Source: an uncultured Pelagibacteraceae bacterium
GTDB lineage: Bacteria; Pseudomonadota; Alphaproteobacteria; Pelagibacterales; AG-422-B15
Direction: 5' to 3'
DNA: 64,000 nucleotides
NCBI GenBank assembly: GCA_902578305.1
Contig: CACHCK010000001.1
Location: 1-64,000 of the forward strand
Shown: piece after piece, positions 47,711 to 58,657 of the stretch
Numbering within the stretch: position 1 is the first letter of the stretch
How the letters are laid out: each line of letters begins with the position of its first letter
Made by a program: the position numbers and the translations under genes
The notes under the pieces: generated by a model
The model's database searches: none
What the model was told of the DNA's origin: nothing
What the model saw: only the letters and a program-made list of their open reading frames with translations

Positions 47711-49888
47711 TTGAACAAATTTTTATTTTCAATTCTTGTAATAGCTCTAGTTTTTGTTTCGACACTTATAGTAGTCAATCAGTATAATACTAAAAATTTT
47801 GCGCAAACTAGTTTTTTAGAAATAGAAAAAAAATACTCTTACAAGATTGAACGAGACCAGTTTGGAGTGCCGCATGTATATGGAGATACTGATAAAGATG
47901 CAGCATTCGGATTTGCTTATGCACAAGCAGAGGATGATTTAAAACATGTCGAGATGATGATTAAAATGTCTCGTGGTGAACTATCAAACTTAAATTTTAA
48001 TTCAAAGACTCTCTCCGCAATTTATTCACTTATTACTGGTGATGGTGACATAATGGAGAGTATTGATGCAATAGAAGGAGTAGAATTAGATTTTTTAATT
48101 AAGTTTTTTAATGTTCATGAAACTGTCAATAATAAAATTTCGGAAATTCCAGAGGAGACAATTAATTATATCAAAGGTTATGCAGATGGACTTAATTATT
48201 ACGCTGCAAAAAATCCCAACTTAGTTGATCAATCTTTATATCCGGCTACTGTATATGATTTAGTTGCTGGAATGACATTTCGAATGCCACTATTTTATGG
48301 CATAGACCATTCAATCACAGAACTCATTAATTTAATGGATAATAATGAAGACGAAGTTGCAATGAACATGAACGCACTATCTGATAATCCAATAGTTGCA
48401 AGCATAAATACCTACTTTAAACCATCGGGTTCAAACGCATTTGCTGTTTCCAAAAGTAGATCACAAGACGATGAGACAATGCTTGTCATTAATTCACATC
48501 AACCATTAACGGGCCCAGTTGCTTGGTATGAAATTCATATAAAAAGTGGAGAAGGCCTAAATATCATGGGTGGTACTTTTCCAGGATCGCCATTTGTGCA
48601 TGTTGGCTTTAATGAAAATCTAGGGTGGGGAGCTACAGTTAATCAGCCAGATTTATCTGATATTTATGAATTAAAACTAAACCCAGAGAATAATGATCAG
48701 TATGAACTAGATGGTGCATGGGTCAATTTCACCGAAACGGATCAAGAATTTAAAGTTAAACTGTTTGGCCCTTTCAGTATTACATATCCCATACAAATGT
48801 ACCATTCAGCACATGGGCCTGTTCTGAAAGACGATAATAAAGCCTATGCCCTAAGGTTTGTTGGAATGAATGATGTCAACCACTCAACGGCATGGCTCAA
48901 AATGAATAAATCAAAAAATATTGATGAATGGCTTGATGCCTTAAGAATGGAACAGCTAGCTAGTTTAAATTTAGTTTACGCCGATAAAGAAGATAATATT
49001 TTTTTTGTTCATAATGTTAAATCGCCAGTAAGAGACCCAAACTATAATTGGAAGCAAGTGGTACCCGGAAATAAGAGTGATTTAATTTGGAACAGTTTTC
49101 ATCCTTTTGAAAGCGCGCCTCAGATCTTAAACCCAAGCTCTGGATATATATTTAGTACTAATCAAAATCCTTTTTTTGTTACAGCTAAGGAAGATAACCT
49201 ATCTTTATCTAACTTCAATCCAACCATGGGTTTTCAAACACGAACAACGAATAGAGCGTATAGAGCTTACGAACTTCTTGATCCTGATAAATCAATATCA
49301 TTTAGTGAACTTGATAAATACAAACACGATAATAAGTTTTCTTACAATTCAAGACAATACAAGTTTATGAAAGAAATTTTCAATCATGAATTTTCAGAAA
49401 ATAAATTAAAAAATGCTCAAGAATTTTTGAGAGATTGGGATCTAGGAACTGACTCTGATAATTTACATGCTGCTTTTGGAGTTTGTATCTTGTCTCCTGA
49501 ATGGTTGGCAGAAATAACAAGAAAGCCACGCCCAGATCCAATCGAAATCTTCATTAATTGTGTTGATGAGTTTGAGAAAAACTTTGGGACATTAAATGTA
49601 AAATGGAGTGATGTTAATTTCTTGGAGAGAGGATCAAATTTAGTGCACATTCAAGGAGGGCCTGATGTTTTAAGGGCAATTTATGCCCCGCGAAGCGATG
49701 ATGGTATACTCAAAGCTGTTGCCGGAGACGGTCTTTATATCTATGTAAAATGGGATGAGAATAAAAAACAGGTATCAAAAAGCATTCACCAATTCGGAAG
49801 CGCTACAATGAACATGGGTTCTCCGCATTATGATGATCAAATTATTTTATTTGCGAGCGAAAAGCTTAAAGATACGTTCTTTAATTGA
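47711..49888 (+). CDS. Penicillin-acylase family Ntn hydrolase
   Basis: Hydrolyses amide-linked acyl chains (beta-lactams, acyl-homoserine lactones or other N-acyl compounds). 725 aa from a TTG start 2 bp after the GMC stop. An N-terminal hydrophobic segment (residues 4-23) directs export. The alpha chain begins YKIERDQFGVPHVYGDTDKDAAFG; the beta-chain nucleophile is the Ser of PSGSNAFAVSKS (about residue 239), where self-cleavage should expose it. HSAHGPV is also typical. Substrate unknown. Confidence 0.87.
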   Translation: MNKFLFSILVIALVFVSTLIVVNQYNTKNFAQTSFLEIEKKYSYKIERDQFGVPHVYGDTDKDAAFGFAYAQAEDDLKHVEMMIKMSRGELSNLNFNSKTLSAIYSLITGDGDIMESIDAIEGVELDFLIKFFNVHETVNNKISEIPEETINYIKGYADGLNYYAAKNPNLVDQSLYPATVYDLVAGMTFRMPLFYGIDHSITELINLMDNNEDEVAMNMNALSDNPIVASINTYFKPSGSNAFAVSKSRSQDDETMLVINSHQPLTGPVAWYEIHIKSGEGLNIMGGTFPGSPFVHVGFNENLGWGATVNQPDLSDIYELKLNPENNDQYELDGAWVNFTETDQEFKVKLFGPFSITYPIQMYHSAHGPVLKDDNKAYALRFVGMNDVNHSTAWLKMNKSKNIDEWLDALRMEQLASLNLVYADKEDNIFFVHNVKSPVRDPNYNWKQVVPGNKSDLIWNSFHPFESAPQILNPSSGYIFSTNQNPFFVTAKEDNLSLSNFNPTMGFQTRTTNRAYRAYELLDPDKSISFSELDKYKHDNKFSYNSRQYKFMKEIFNHEFSENKLKNAQEFLRDWDLGTDSDNLHAAFGVCILSPEWLAEITRKPRPDPIEIFINCVDEFEKNFGTLNVKWSDVNFLERGSNLVHIQGGPDVLRAIYAPRSDDGILKAVAGDGLYIYVKWDENKKQVSKSIHQFGSATMNMGSPHYDDQIILFASEKLKDTFFN

Positions 49889-49924
49889 GCTTGTAGAATG
49901 AAAATAATTATATAAAATTTTCTC

Positions 49925-51490
49925 ATGTTATTACACGAGCATTTAGAAAATGGAGCAGATAAAAATCCTAATTTTCCTTTCTCTGAATTTGAAGGAAATT
50001 CACTTTCTTATCAAGAAGCAAATTTATTAAGCAATCAATTAGCTAATAAATTAGTATCTGAGGGTATAGAAGTTGGTGATAGATTTGCATTTCTTGCAAA
50101 AAATTGTACAGAAATGGCAATTATGTATTATGCGGCATCAAAAGTTGGCGCTGTTCCTGTTCCACTGAATTATCGTTTAGCAGACCAAGAGTGGGCTTAC
50201 ATAATAAATGACTCTGAAGCTAAACTTATCATAGTCAAAGGAAATGAATATTCGGATAGAATAAATCAGATTTCATCAGAATTAAAAAATGTAAAAAAAT
50301 ATATTTCTATATCGCTTGATAATAGTATCGAAAAATTTCAGGATTTTTATGATTGGCTTTCAGATAGTTCGAATGAAAAACCAACTTTAAAAATCCATGA
50401 AAATGATGACGTATATCAAATGTACACAAGTGGTACTACAGGTCATCCAAAAGGCGCTGTTCTTTTACAAAGAAATGTTGCTGCTAATATTAGACAGTAT
50501 TTAAATAGTTTAACTTTACCAAGGCCTTCAAGAACTCTATTGGTAGCGCCAATGTATCATGCCGCTGCAATGATTAATATGTGCGGATGCATTGCTATAG
50601 GTGGAACTATAGTTATTCAAGAGGATTTTATTCCGCAAGATGTAGTAGACTGTCTAGCAAATGAAAAAATTACGCATACAGTATTAGTCCCTGCGATGAT
50701 TCAAGCATGCTTAGTATCAGTGCCAAATGTTGCAAACAATGAATACAATGATTTAGATCAGATTCATTATGGAGCCTCACCGATCGCCCCGGAAACACTC
50801 AAAAAAGCAATGGACGTTTTTAAGTGTAAATTTGGACAAGGTTTTGGAATGACAGAAACGGTAGCTGTTATTTGTTTAATGACCCCAGAAGAACATATTC
50901 GTGCACTCAATGAAAAACCCGAGCTATTAAAATCATGTGGAAGACCTGCAATTGATACACAAGTTGAAATTAGAGATGAAAATGATAACCCTCTTCCCAT
51001 TGGAGAAATAGGTCAGATCTGCGCAAAGGGACCTCAAATCATGAAAGGTTATTGGAATAAAAAAGAGGAAAGTGAGAAAGCGCTTAAAGGCGGGTGGATG
51101 CATACAGGTGATGCAGGTCGAATGGATGAAGAAGGATTTGTATTTATACAAGATAGAATAAAAGACATGATTGTGTCTGGAGGTGAGAATATTTACTCAA
51201 CAGAAGTTGAAGCAGCTTTATTTGCACATCCTGATGTTGTTGATGCAGCAGTCATTGGTGTTCCAGACGAAAAATATGGTGAAGTAGTTAAAGCTTGTAT
51301 CGTGAGAAAGGAGGGGTCAAATGTAACTGAAGCTGATTTGATCAGCTTTTGTAAAGACAGAATTGCAAGTTATAAAAAGCCCCAATCAGTAGATTTTATT
51401 GATGAAGTTCCAAGAAATGCTAGTGGAAAAGTTCTAAAAAAAGTATTGAGAGAACCGTATTGGAAGGATCAAGAGAGACAAGTAAGCTAA
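49925..51490 (+). CDS. Acyl-CoA synthetase (AMP-forming)
   Basis: 521 aa. The P-loop motif is YQMYTSGTTGHPKGAVLL near residue 170, followed by GFGMTETVAVICLM near 310, GWMHTGDAGRMDEEG near 395, KDMIVSGGENIYSTEVE and the catalytic Lys in RNASGKVLKKVLRE near 505. The chain-length range is not visible. It follows the acylase by 36 bp and would suit activation of the acid that enzyme releases. Converges on tldD with a 4-bp overlap. Confidence 0.88.
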   Translation: MLLHEHLENGADKNPNFPFSEFEGNSLSYQEANLLSNQLANKLVSEGIEVGDRFAFLAKNCTEMAIMYYAASKVGAVPVPLNYRLADQEWAYIINDSEAKLIIVKGNEYSDRINQISSELKNVKKYISISLDNSIEKFQDFYDWLSDSSNEKPTLKIHENDDVYQMYTSGTTGHPKGAVLLQRNVAANIRQYLNSLTLPRPSRTLLVAPMYHAAAMINMCGCIAIGGTIVIQEDFIPQDVVDCLANEKITHTVLVPAMIQACLVSVPNVANNEYNDLDQIHYGASPIAPETLKKAMDVFKCKFGQGFGMTETVAVICLMTPEEHIRALNEKPELLKSCGRPAIDTQVEIRDENDNPLPIGEIGQICAKGPQIMKGYWNKKEESEKALKGGWMHTGDAGRMDEEGFVFIQDRIKDMIVSGGENIYSTEVEAALFAHPDVVDAAVIGVPDEKYGEVVKACIVRKEGSNVTEADLISFCKDRIASYKKPQSVDFIDEVPRNASGKVLKKVLREPYWKDQERQVS

Positions 51491-52935
51491 GCTGTAGCCG
51501 TGCCTCCAACAGTAAGATTTTCTATCAACATAGTAGGCTGACCTACTCCAACCGGAACACTTTGACCGTCTTTACCGCACGTTCCAATACCTGTATCCAT
51601 TTTTGAGTCGTTACCAACCATCTTAACTCTTTTTAACACATCAGGACCGTTACCAATAAGCGTTGCACCTTTTACAGGGTTTGTAACTTTACCATTTTCT
51701 ATTTTGTAAGCTTCAGTACAAGTGAATACAAACTTACCACTTGTTATGTCAACCTGGCCACCGCCGAAATCCACAGCGTATAGACCATTCTTAACTGATT
51801 TTAGAATTTCCTCCGGATGGCGATTACCCGACAACATATATGTATTTGTCATACGAGGCATGGGTAAGTGAGCATAACTTTCTCTTCTGCCATTCCCTGT
51901 AGGATTAACGCCCATCAGTTTTGAGTTTAATCTGTCCTGCATGTAACCAGTTAAAATTCCATTTTCAATTAACGTTGTACAATTAGTTGGTGTACCCTCA
52001 TCATCAACGCTTAAAGATCCTCGACGAGAGTCAATTGTTCCATCGTCAACAACTGTCACTGACTCGTCTGCAATTTTTTCTCCCATAAGGTTAGAGAATG
52101 CAGAAGTTTTTTTCCTATTAAAATCACCCTCAAGTCCATGTCCAATTGCTTCATGTAGCAGAACACCCGGGTAACCTGGTCCAAGAACTACATCCATTTC
52201 ACCTGCAGGTGTGTCAACGGAAGTAAGATTTATCTCGGCTTGATTGATTGCTTCATCTACCTGATTTTGCCAATGAGAGGAACTTAAGAAAGTTGAATAA
52301 TCTACTCTACCACCTGAGCCTCTGCTGCCATTTTCCTGACGTCCATCCTTTTCGAGAACGATGGATACATAAAGTCTTACCAGAGGGCGAAGATCTTCAA
52401 TCATAATTCCGCCAGGTCTATAAATTCTCACGGCCTGCCATTCACCGTTTAAAGAAGCCGAAACTTGCTTAACATTTGGATTTTTTGATCTCGCGTATTC
52501 ATCAATTTTTTTTAGAGTTTCTACTTTTTCTGAGAATTCAGTTTCATTAATTGGATTGATCTCATTGTAAAGTTTACGGTTGGTTTTTGAGAAATTAGCG
52601 TTGAAATTAGCATTATGGTCTTTCGTAATAAAATTTACTGTTTCACTAGCTTTTTTTAGAGCATTTTCATCAATATCGGATGAATGAGCGTATCCTGAAC
52701 TTTCGCCGGCTATAGCTCTTAATCCAAAACCCTTTGATGTATCAAATGATGCACTCTTTAGCCTTTGATCATCGTATACAAAGCTCTCACTTTCACAGAA
52801 TTCCATGAATAGTTCTCCATCGTCTGCTTTGTGCAAAGCATCTGAAACAATTTTATCAACTTTTGAGTTATCTAAATTGCTTCTAGTGAAAAAGAGGCTG
52901 TCATTGGACTGATTCTCTATTTTTTTGTTAATCAT
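51487..52935 (-). CDS. tldD: Metalloprotease TldD
   Basis: Subunit of the TldD/TldE protease that processes small peptides. 482 aa. The zinc motif HEAIGH lies in GVLLHEAIGHGLEGDFNRK (about 255), followed by TSAFSNLMGEKIADE and the GVGQPTMLIENLTVGG C-terminus. TldE is not in the window. Divergent from the cytochrome oxidase operon across 161 bp. Confidence 0.94.
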   Translation of the reverse strand: MINKKIENQSNDSLFFTRSNLDNSKVDKIVSDALHKADDGELFMEFCESESFVYDDQRLKSASFDTSKGFGLRAIAGESSGYAHSSDIDENALKKASETVNFITKDHNANFNANFSKTNRKLYNEINPINETEFSEKVETLKKIDEYARSKNPNVKQVSASLNGEWQAVRIYRPGGIMIEDLRPLVRLYVSIVLEKDGRQENGSRGSGGRVDYSTFLSSSHWQNQVDEAINQAEINLTSVDTPAGEMDVVLGPGYPGVLLHEAIGHGLEGDFNRKKTSAFSNLMGEKIADESVTVVDDGTIDSRRGSLSVDDEGTPTNCTTLIENGILTGYMQDRLNSKLMGVNPTGNGRRESYAHLPMPRMTNTYMLSGNRHPEEILKSVKNGLYAVDFGGGQVDITSGKFVFTCTEAYKIENGKVTNPVKGATLIGNGPDVLKRVKMVGNDSKMDTGIGTCGKDGQSVPVGVGQPTMLIENLTVGGTATA

Positions 52936-53004
52936 TTCGAATTGTTCTGAATTAAAGATAATGTTACAAAATATATTAAAAAAACCCTAAAAACTAGCAA
53001 AAAT

Positions 53005-53019
53005 TGCGTCAAACTGTCG
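53005..53019. promoter_or_regulatory. RegA/PrrA-type binding site upstream of the cytochrome oxidase operon
   Basis: GCGTC-AAACT-GTCGC fits the published consensus GCGNC-Nx-GNCGC for the redox response regulator RegA/PrrA/ActR, with a 5-bp spacer. It is a GC-rich island in otherwise AT-rich DNA, 78 bp upstream of coxB and 70 bp upstream of tldD. RegA is known to control aa3 oxidase genes in related bacteria. Confidence 0.55.
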
Positions 53020-53096
53020 CGAAATAATGAGTAGTTTAATGCAAATTAAGCAATATATTACTTAATAACTCAATACTTTAAATCAATAATTTCTCT

Positions 53097-53924
53097 ATGA
53101 AAAATATTATCAAGATATTATTTTTTCTTCTTATACCTTCTTTTTCACTAGCAAATGAAGGCATTTCTGAAAATTGGCAGCTAAGCTTTCAACAGCCCGC
53201 AACTGATTTAATGTCTGACATTATATCATTTCATAGTTATATTTTAATGCCTATCATTACAGGCATATCACTTTTAGTACTTGGTCTTCTGCTATACATC
53301 ATGTTCAGATTTAATAGCAGCCGTAATCATGTTGCTTCCACGACAACACACAACACAACAATTGAAATATTGTGGACTGTAATTCCAGTAATATTGTTAA
53401 TTATTATTGCTATTCCTTCTTTCAGATTACTTTATGTTTCTGAAACAATACCAAAGGCAGATATAACAATTAAGGCTATTGGCAATCAATGGTATTGGAC
53501 TTACGAGTACCCTGATTTCGATGATATCTCTTTTGATGCTAACATGCTTGCTGATCATGAGCTATCAGATCCAAAGTTAAGATTGTTAGAGACTGATACT
53601 CAAATTGTTGTACCAGTAGATAAAGTGGTCAAGCTTCAGTTAACTTCAGCAGATGTGCTGCACGCTTGGACAATTCCAGCATTTGGTGTCAAGATGGATG
53701 CTGTACCAGGAAGATTAAATGAAACATGGTTTAAGGCTAATAAAGAAGGAATTTATTATGGCCAATGCTCAGAGCTTTGTGGTCCAAAACATGCATTTAT
53801 GCCCATTAATGTAAAAGTCGTCTCAAACAAAGAGTTTGAAGAGTGGATTGAATTTGCTAAATCTGAGTATGCATCCCTAGAGATTAATTACAGTAACGAT
53901 ACATTTGAAATGGCTAAAAAATAA
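53097..53924 (+). CDS. coxB: Cytochrome c oxidase subunit II
   Basis: Carries the CuA centre accepting electrons from cytochrome c. 275 aa. A signal peptide (IIKILFFLLIPSFSLA), two membrane helices (about 45-68 and 85-107), then the periplasmic cupredoxin domain. NQWYWTYEYPDF is the electron-entry aromatic patch and YYGQCSELCGPKHAFMPI holds the CuA Cys/Cys/His/Met ligands. First gene of the operon. Confidence 0.96.
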   Translation: MKNIIKILFFLLIPSFSLANEGISENWQLSFQQPATDLMSDIISFHSYILMPIITGISLLVLGLLLYIMFRFNSSRNHVASTTTHNTTIEILWTVIPVILLIIIAIPSFRLLYVSETIPKADITIKAIGNQWYWTYEYPDFDDISFDANMLADHELSDPKLRLLETDTQIVVPVDKVVKLQLTSADVLHAWTIPAFGVKMDAVPGRLNETWFKANKEGIYYGQCSELCGPKHAFMPINVKVVSNKEFEEWIEFAKSEYASLEINYSNDTFEMAKK

Positions 53925-53952
53925 AATATTTATTTAGAGGAGAAACATATAA

Positions 53953-55563
<1,611 letters not shown>

Positions 55564-55571
55564 AAATTACA

Positions 55572-56501
55572 ATGGCAAATATTACCTCAGTTTCTAACAA
55601 ACAGGAATTTGGGCTAGGTTCTATTGCAACAAAGCTAGTTCTTTATACCTCCTTGCTTAAACCAAGGGTCATGTCACTTTCTATATTTACAAGCCTTGTA
55701 GGAATGATAATCGCACCTGGAAGTCTGAGTTTTACAACGGGTTTGCTCGCAATTCTTGCTATCTCAATTGGTTCTGGCGCGTCAGGAGCACTAAACATGT
55801 GGTATGAGAGAGATACTGACAAATTAATGAATAGAACAAAAGATCGAGCTTTGCCAACAAACCAAATAAGCGCTAATGGGGCACTCATCTATGGCATAAC
55901 ACTCTCAATAATTGCTGTATCAATGCTTTACTTGGTTTCAAATTTAGCAGCAGCAGGATTACTTTTACTGACAATTTGCTTTTATATATTTGTTTACACA
56001 ATATGGCTTAAAAAGAGGACACCTCAAAATATTGTGATAGGAGGTGCAGCGGGAGCCTTTCCTCCGATGATCGGTTGGGCAGTTGTGACAGGAGGAATCT
56101 CAACTGAGATTTGCCTTCTTTTCATGTTAATTTTTCTATGGACGCCTCCTCACTTCTGGGCTCTTGCACTTTATAAATCAGATGATTATAAAAAGGCTGG
56201 AATTCCAATGATGCCACTGATTGTTGGTGAGCGTAAAACGATAAATTTAATTATCGCATATTCGATTACCTTATTGCCACTTACTTTAATTATGAGTTCA
56301 TACTATTCTCTGTTCTTTGGAGTTTCGTCAACAGCTCTAAGTATTTTTTTCATTTATTTGGCATTTGATCTCAAAAGATCGTGGTTGAAAGATGGCTTAC
56401 TTGAGCGAAAAGCTCAAATGCTGTTTTATTTTTCAATTATTTATCTGTTTAATATTTTCTCAATTCTATTAATCGATAATTTACTATGGAATATTTACTG
56501 A
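55572..56501 (+). CDS. ctaB: Protoheme IX farnesyltransferase (haem O synthase)
   Basis: Adds a farnesyl group to haem b, the first step to haem A. 309 aa, about nine membrane helices. The first Asp-rich motif is NMWYERDTDKLMNRTKDRALP near residue 77; the second region is LYKSDDYKKAGIPMMP near 205. The stop overlaps the next small ORF (TGATG). Confidence 0.95.
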   Translation: MANITSVSNKQEFGLGSIATKLVLYTSLLKPRVMSLSIFTSLVGMIIAPGSLSFTTGLLAILAISIGSGASGALNMWYERDTDKLMNRTKDRALPTNQISANGALIYGITLSIIAVSMLYLVSNLAAAGLLLLTICFYIFVYTIWLKKRTPQNIVIGGAAGAFPPMIGWAVVTGGISTEICLLFMLIFLWTPPHFWALALYKSDDYKKAGIPMMPLIVGERKTINLIIAYSITLLPLTLIMSSYYSLFFGVSSTALSIFFIYLAFDLKRSWLKDGLLERKAQMLFYFSIIYLFNIFSILLIDNLLWNIY

Positions 56502-56605
56502 TGGATAAAAAAATAAAAAAAAGAAATATTATAACTGCCCTCGTACTAGTTTTCTTTGTAGCTTTATTTTTCTCTTACACTGTTTATAAGTTGGGAACTA
56601 TTTAA
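56501..56605 (+). CDS. Tiny membrane protein in the cox operon (CoxF-like position)
   Basis: 34 aa, missed by the track: MDKKIKKRNIITALVLVFFV continuing to a single membrane helix ending YKLGTI. It overlaps the ctaB stop by 1 bp and ends directly before the ctaG ATG, so it is translationally embedded. Small single-helix proteins occur at this place in other alphaproteobacterial cox operons; the role in oxidase assembly is inferred. Confidence 0.7.
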   Translation: MDKKIKKRNIITALVLVFFVALFFSYTVYKLGTI

Positions 56606-57142
56606 ATGAATTTTATCAGGTCAAACAACAGCATCACTGCGATTGGACTAATAGGCATAGTTATCACTATGATCGCTTTAGCCTATGCGTCAGTGCCTCT
56701 ATACAACTATTTTTGTAAAGTTACAGGATTTGGAGGCACTCCAAATGTGTATTCTTCTGAAAGCATTTATTCTATCGATAAAACTATCAATGTTAGATTA
56801 GACTCCAACGTTGGTTCTACACTCGATTGGGAATTCTATCCTGAGCAAAGAATTCATCAATTAAAGATAGGTGAAAATAAACTGATTAATTATGTGATAG
56901 AGAATAATACAGACCAAACTCTAAGCGGTACAGCTGTTTATAATGTGTCACCAACTGAGGCAGGAAAGTACTTTAACAAAATTGAATGCTTTTGTTTTCA
57001 AGAAACGGAGCTAATGGCTAACGAGACTAAAATTATGCCAGTTTCATTTTTTATAGATCCTGAAATTGAAAATGATAAATACATTTCTGATTTATCAGAA
57101 GTTACTTTGTCCTATACCTTTTATGAAAACAGTGATACATAA
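56606..57142 (+). CDS. ctaG: Cytochrome c oxidase assembly protein CtaG/Cox11
   Basis: Delivers copper to the CuB site of subunit I. 178 aa with one N-terminal helix (about 12-31), periplasmic domain after it. VPLYNYFCKVTGFGGTP near 30 and the copper-binding KIECFCFQE (CFC) near 125 are the family marks. Starts immediately after the stop codon of the tiny membrane ORF. Confidence 0.95.
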   Translation: MNFIRSNNSITAIGLIGIVITMIALAYASVPLYNYFCKVTGFGGTPNVYSSESIYSIDKTINVRLDSNVGSTLDWEFYPEQRIHQLKIGENKLINYVIENNTDQTLSGTAVYNVSPTEAGKYFNKIECFCFQETELMANETKIMPVSFFIDPEIENDKYISDLSEVTLSYTFYENSDT

Positions 57143-57148
57143 TTAGAT

Positions 57149-57949
57149 ATGAGTTCAGAAAATACAAAAAGAACACATGAATACCATTTAGTTGATCCAA
57201 GTCCTTGGCCCCTTCTTGCATCTATTGGAGCTTTAATTGCATGCGTTGGTGCTGTTGTTTATTTTAGGACAGATGACATGTGGACAATGATAATTGGTTT
57301 AGCAATTGTTATCTATGTCTCATACATGTGGTTTAGAGATGTGATTATAGAGGGCGAACATCAAGGTCATCACACTCCAGTTGTTCAAATTGGCCTTAGA
57401 TACGGCATGACTTTATTTATTGCATCAGAAGTTATGTTCTTTGTTGCTTGGTTTTGGGCATATTTCAACGCAAGTTTATTTCCTACAGAACAAATAGGAG
57501 CTATATGGCCTCCACCAGATATTCATCTAATGGATCCATGGCATATACCTCTAATCAATACGTTAATCTTGCTTTTATCAGGAACAACAGTTACGTGGGC
57601 TCATCATGCATTGCTAGAAGGCAATAGAAAAGAGCTAATACAGGGACTATGGTGCACGGTAGGACTTGGTGTCGTGTTCACTGGTTTTCAGGTTTATGAA
57701 TACATGCATGCTGATTTTTCATTTTCTGGGCACATCTATGGAGCAACTTTTTATATGGCGACTGGCTTTCATGGCTTTCATGTTCTAATTGGAACAATAT
57801 TCTTAATTGTTTGCCTTGGTAGATCGATTGCTGGCCATTTTAAATCTGACCATCATTTTGGGTTTGAGGCTGCTGCTTGGTATTGGCATTTTGTTGATGT
57901 TGTTTGGTTATTTTTATTTGCAGCAATTTATGTTTGGGGCTCATATTAA
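57149..57949 (+). CDS. coxC: Cytochrome c oxidase subunit III
   Basis: Structural membrane subunit, 266 aa, seven helices. HEYHLVDPSPWPLLASIGAL at the start, IASEVMFFVAWFWAYFNASL near 95 with the conserved Glu, and the C-terminal EAAAWYWHFVDVVWLFLF. Six bp after ctaG. Confidence 0.96.
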   Translation: MSSENTKRTHEYHLVDPSPWPLLASIGALIACVGAVVYFRTDDMWTMIIGLAIVIYVSYMWFRDVIIEGEHQGHHTPVVQIGLRYGMTLFIASEVMFFVAWFWAYFNASLFPTEQIGAIWPPPDIHLMDPWHIPLINTLILLLSGTTVTWAHHALLEGNRKELIQGLWCTVGLGVVFTGFQVYEYMHADFSFSGHIYGATFYMATGFHGFHVLIGTIFLIVCLGRSIAGHFKSDHHFGFEAAAWYWHFVDVVWLFLFAAIYVWGSY

Positions 57950-57961
57950 TAAATACTTTAA

Positions 57962-58657
57962 TTGATTAAAAATCTTCTTTTCCACTTAATATTTATTTTA
58001 ACAATCGTATTGCTTCTTTTGCTTTGTTTTTGGCAAACACAAAGGCTCGAATGGAAAAATAATTTAATAGAGTCAATTAATTCTAATTATAATTCTGTGC
58101 TAGATGAATTTCCGTCAAACGATGAGAACTCTCAATATGAATTCATGAATACTTCGGTAAAAGGACAATTATTAATTGGTAAAAAAATGTTTTTTTATAA
58201 ATTTAATCTTAAAGGAGAGTCTGGTTATGAAATTGTCTTACCAATGCAAATGATTAGCAAAAAATTTATTTATGTAATACTTGGCTGGATACCGTTTGAC
58301 TCTAAAGATAATTTTGAATTAGATGAAGTTTTCAAAAATAGTGAGATAGAAATCAGAGGAGCTTTAATCTATTCGAAGGATCGAAAGCCGCTTATTCCAG
58401 AAAATGATACAATTGCAAATACCTGGTATTTGCTCAATACAAGTGAAATGGATAAATATCATAAATTAAATTCTAGTAAGTATATGATAAAATTATTAGA
58501 CCAAAGCTATTCTGATAATGTTCTGATTGAATTTGAGCCATCTAATATAACAAATAATCATCTCCAGTATGCTGTTACCTGGTTTTTGTTGTCTTTTGTA
58601 ATTATGATAATGTATATCTACTATATTAGACAAAAGGTGCAAAAAAATGAGGTATAG
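57962..58657 (+). CDS. SURF1-family cytochrome oxidase assembly protein
   Basis: Helps haem A insertion into subunit I. 231 aa from a TTG start, 12 bp after coxC; no ATG is available near. Two membrane helices, one N-terminal (ending LLCFWQTQRLEWKNNLI, the family's WQ..R...K motif) and one C-terminal (AVTWFLLSFVIMIMYIYY), flank a periplasmic domain with ILGWIPF. Overlaps thrC by 11 bp. Confidence 0.87.
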   Translation: MIKNLLFHLIFILTIVLLLLLCFWQTQRLEWKNNLIESINSNYNSVLDEFPSNDENSQYEFMNTSVKGQLLIGKKMFFYKFNLKGESGYEIVLPMQMISKKFIYVILGWIPFDSKDNFELDEVFKNSEIEIRGALIYSKDRKPLIPENDTIANTWYLLNTSEMDKYHKLNSSKYMIKLLDQSYSDNVLIEFEPSNITNNHLQYAVTWFLLSFVIMIMYIYYIRQKVQKNEV

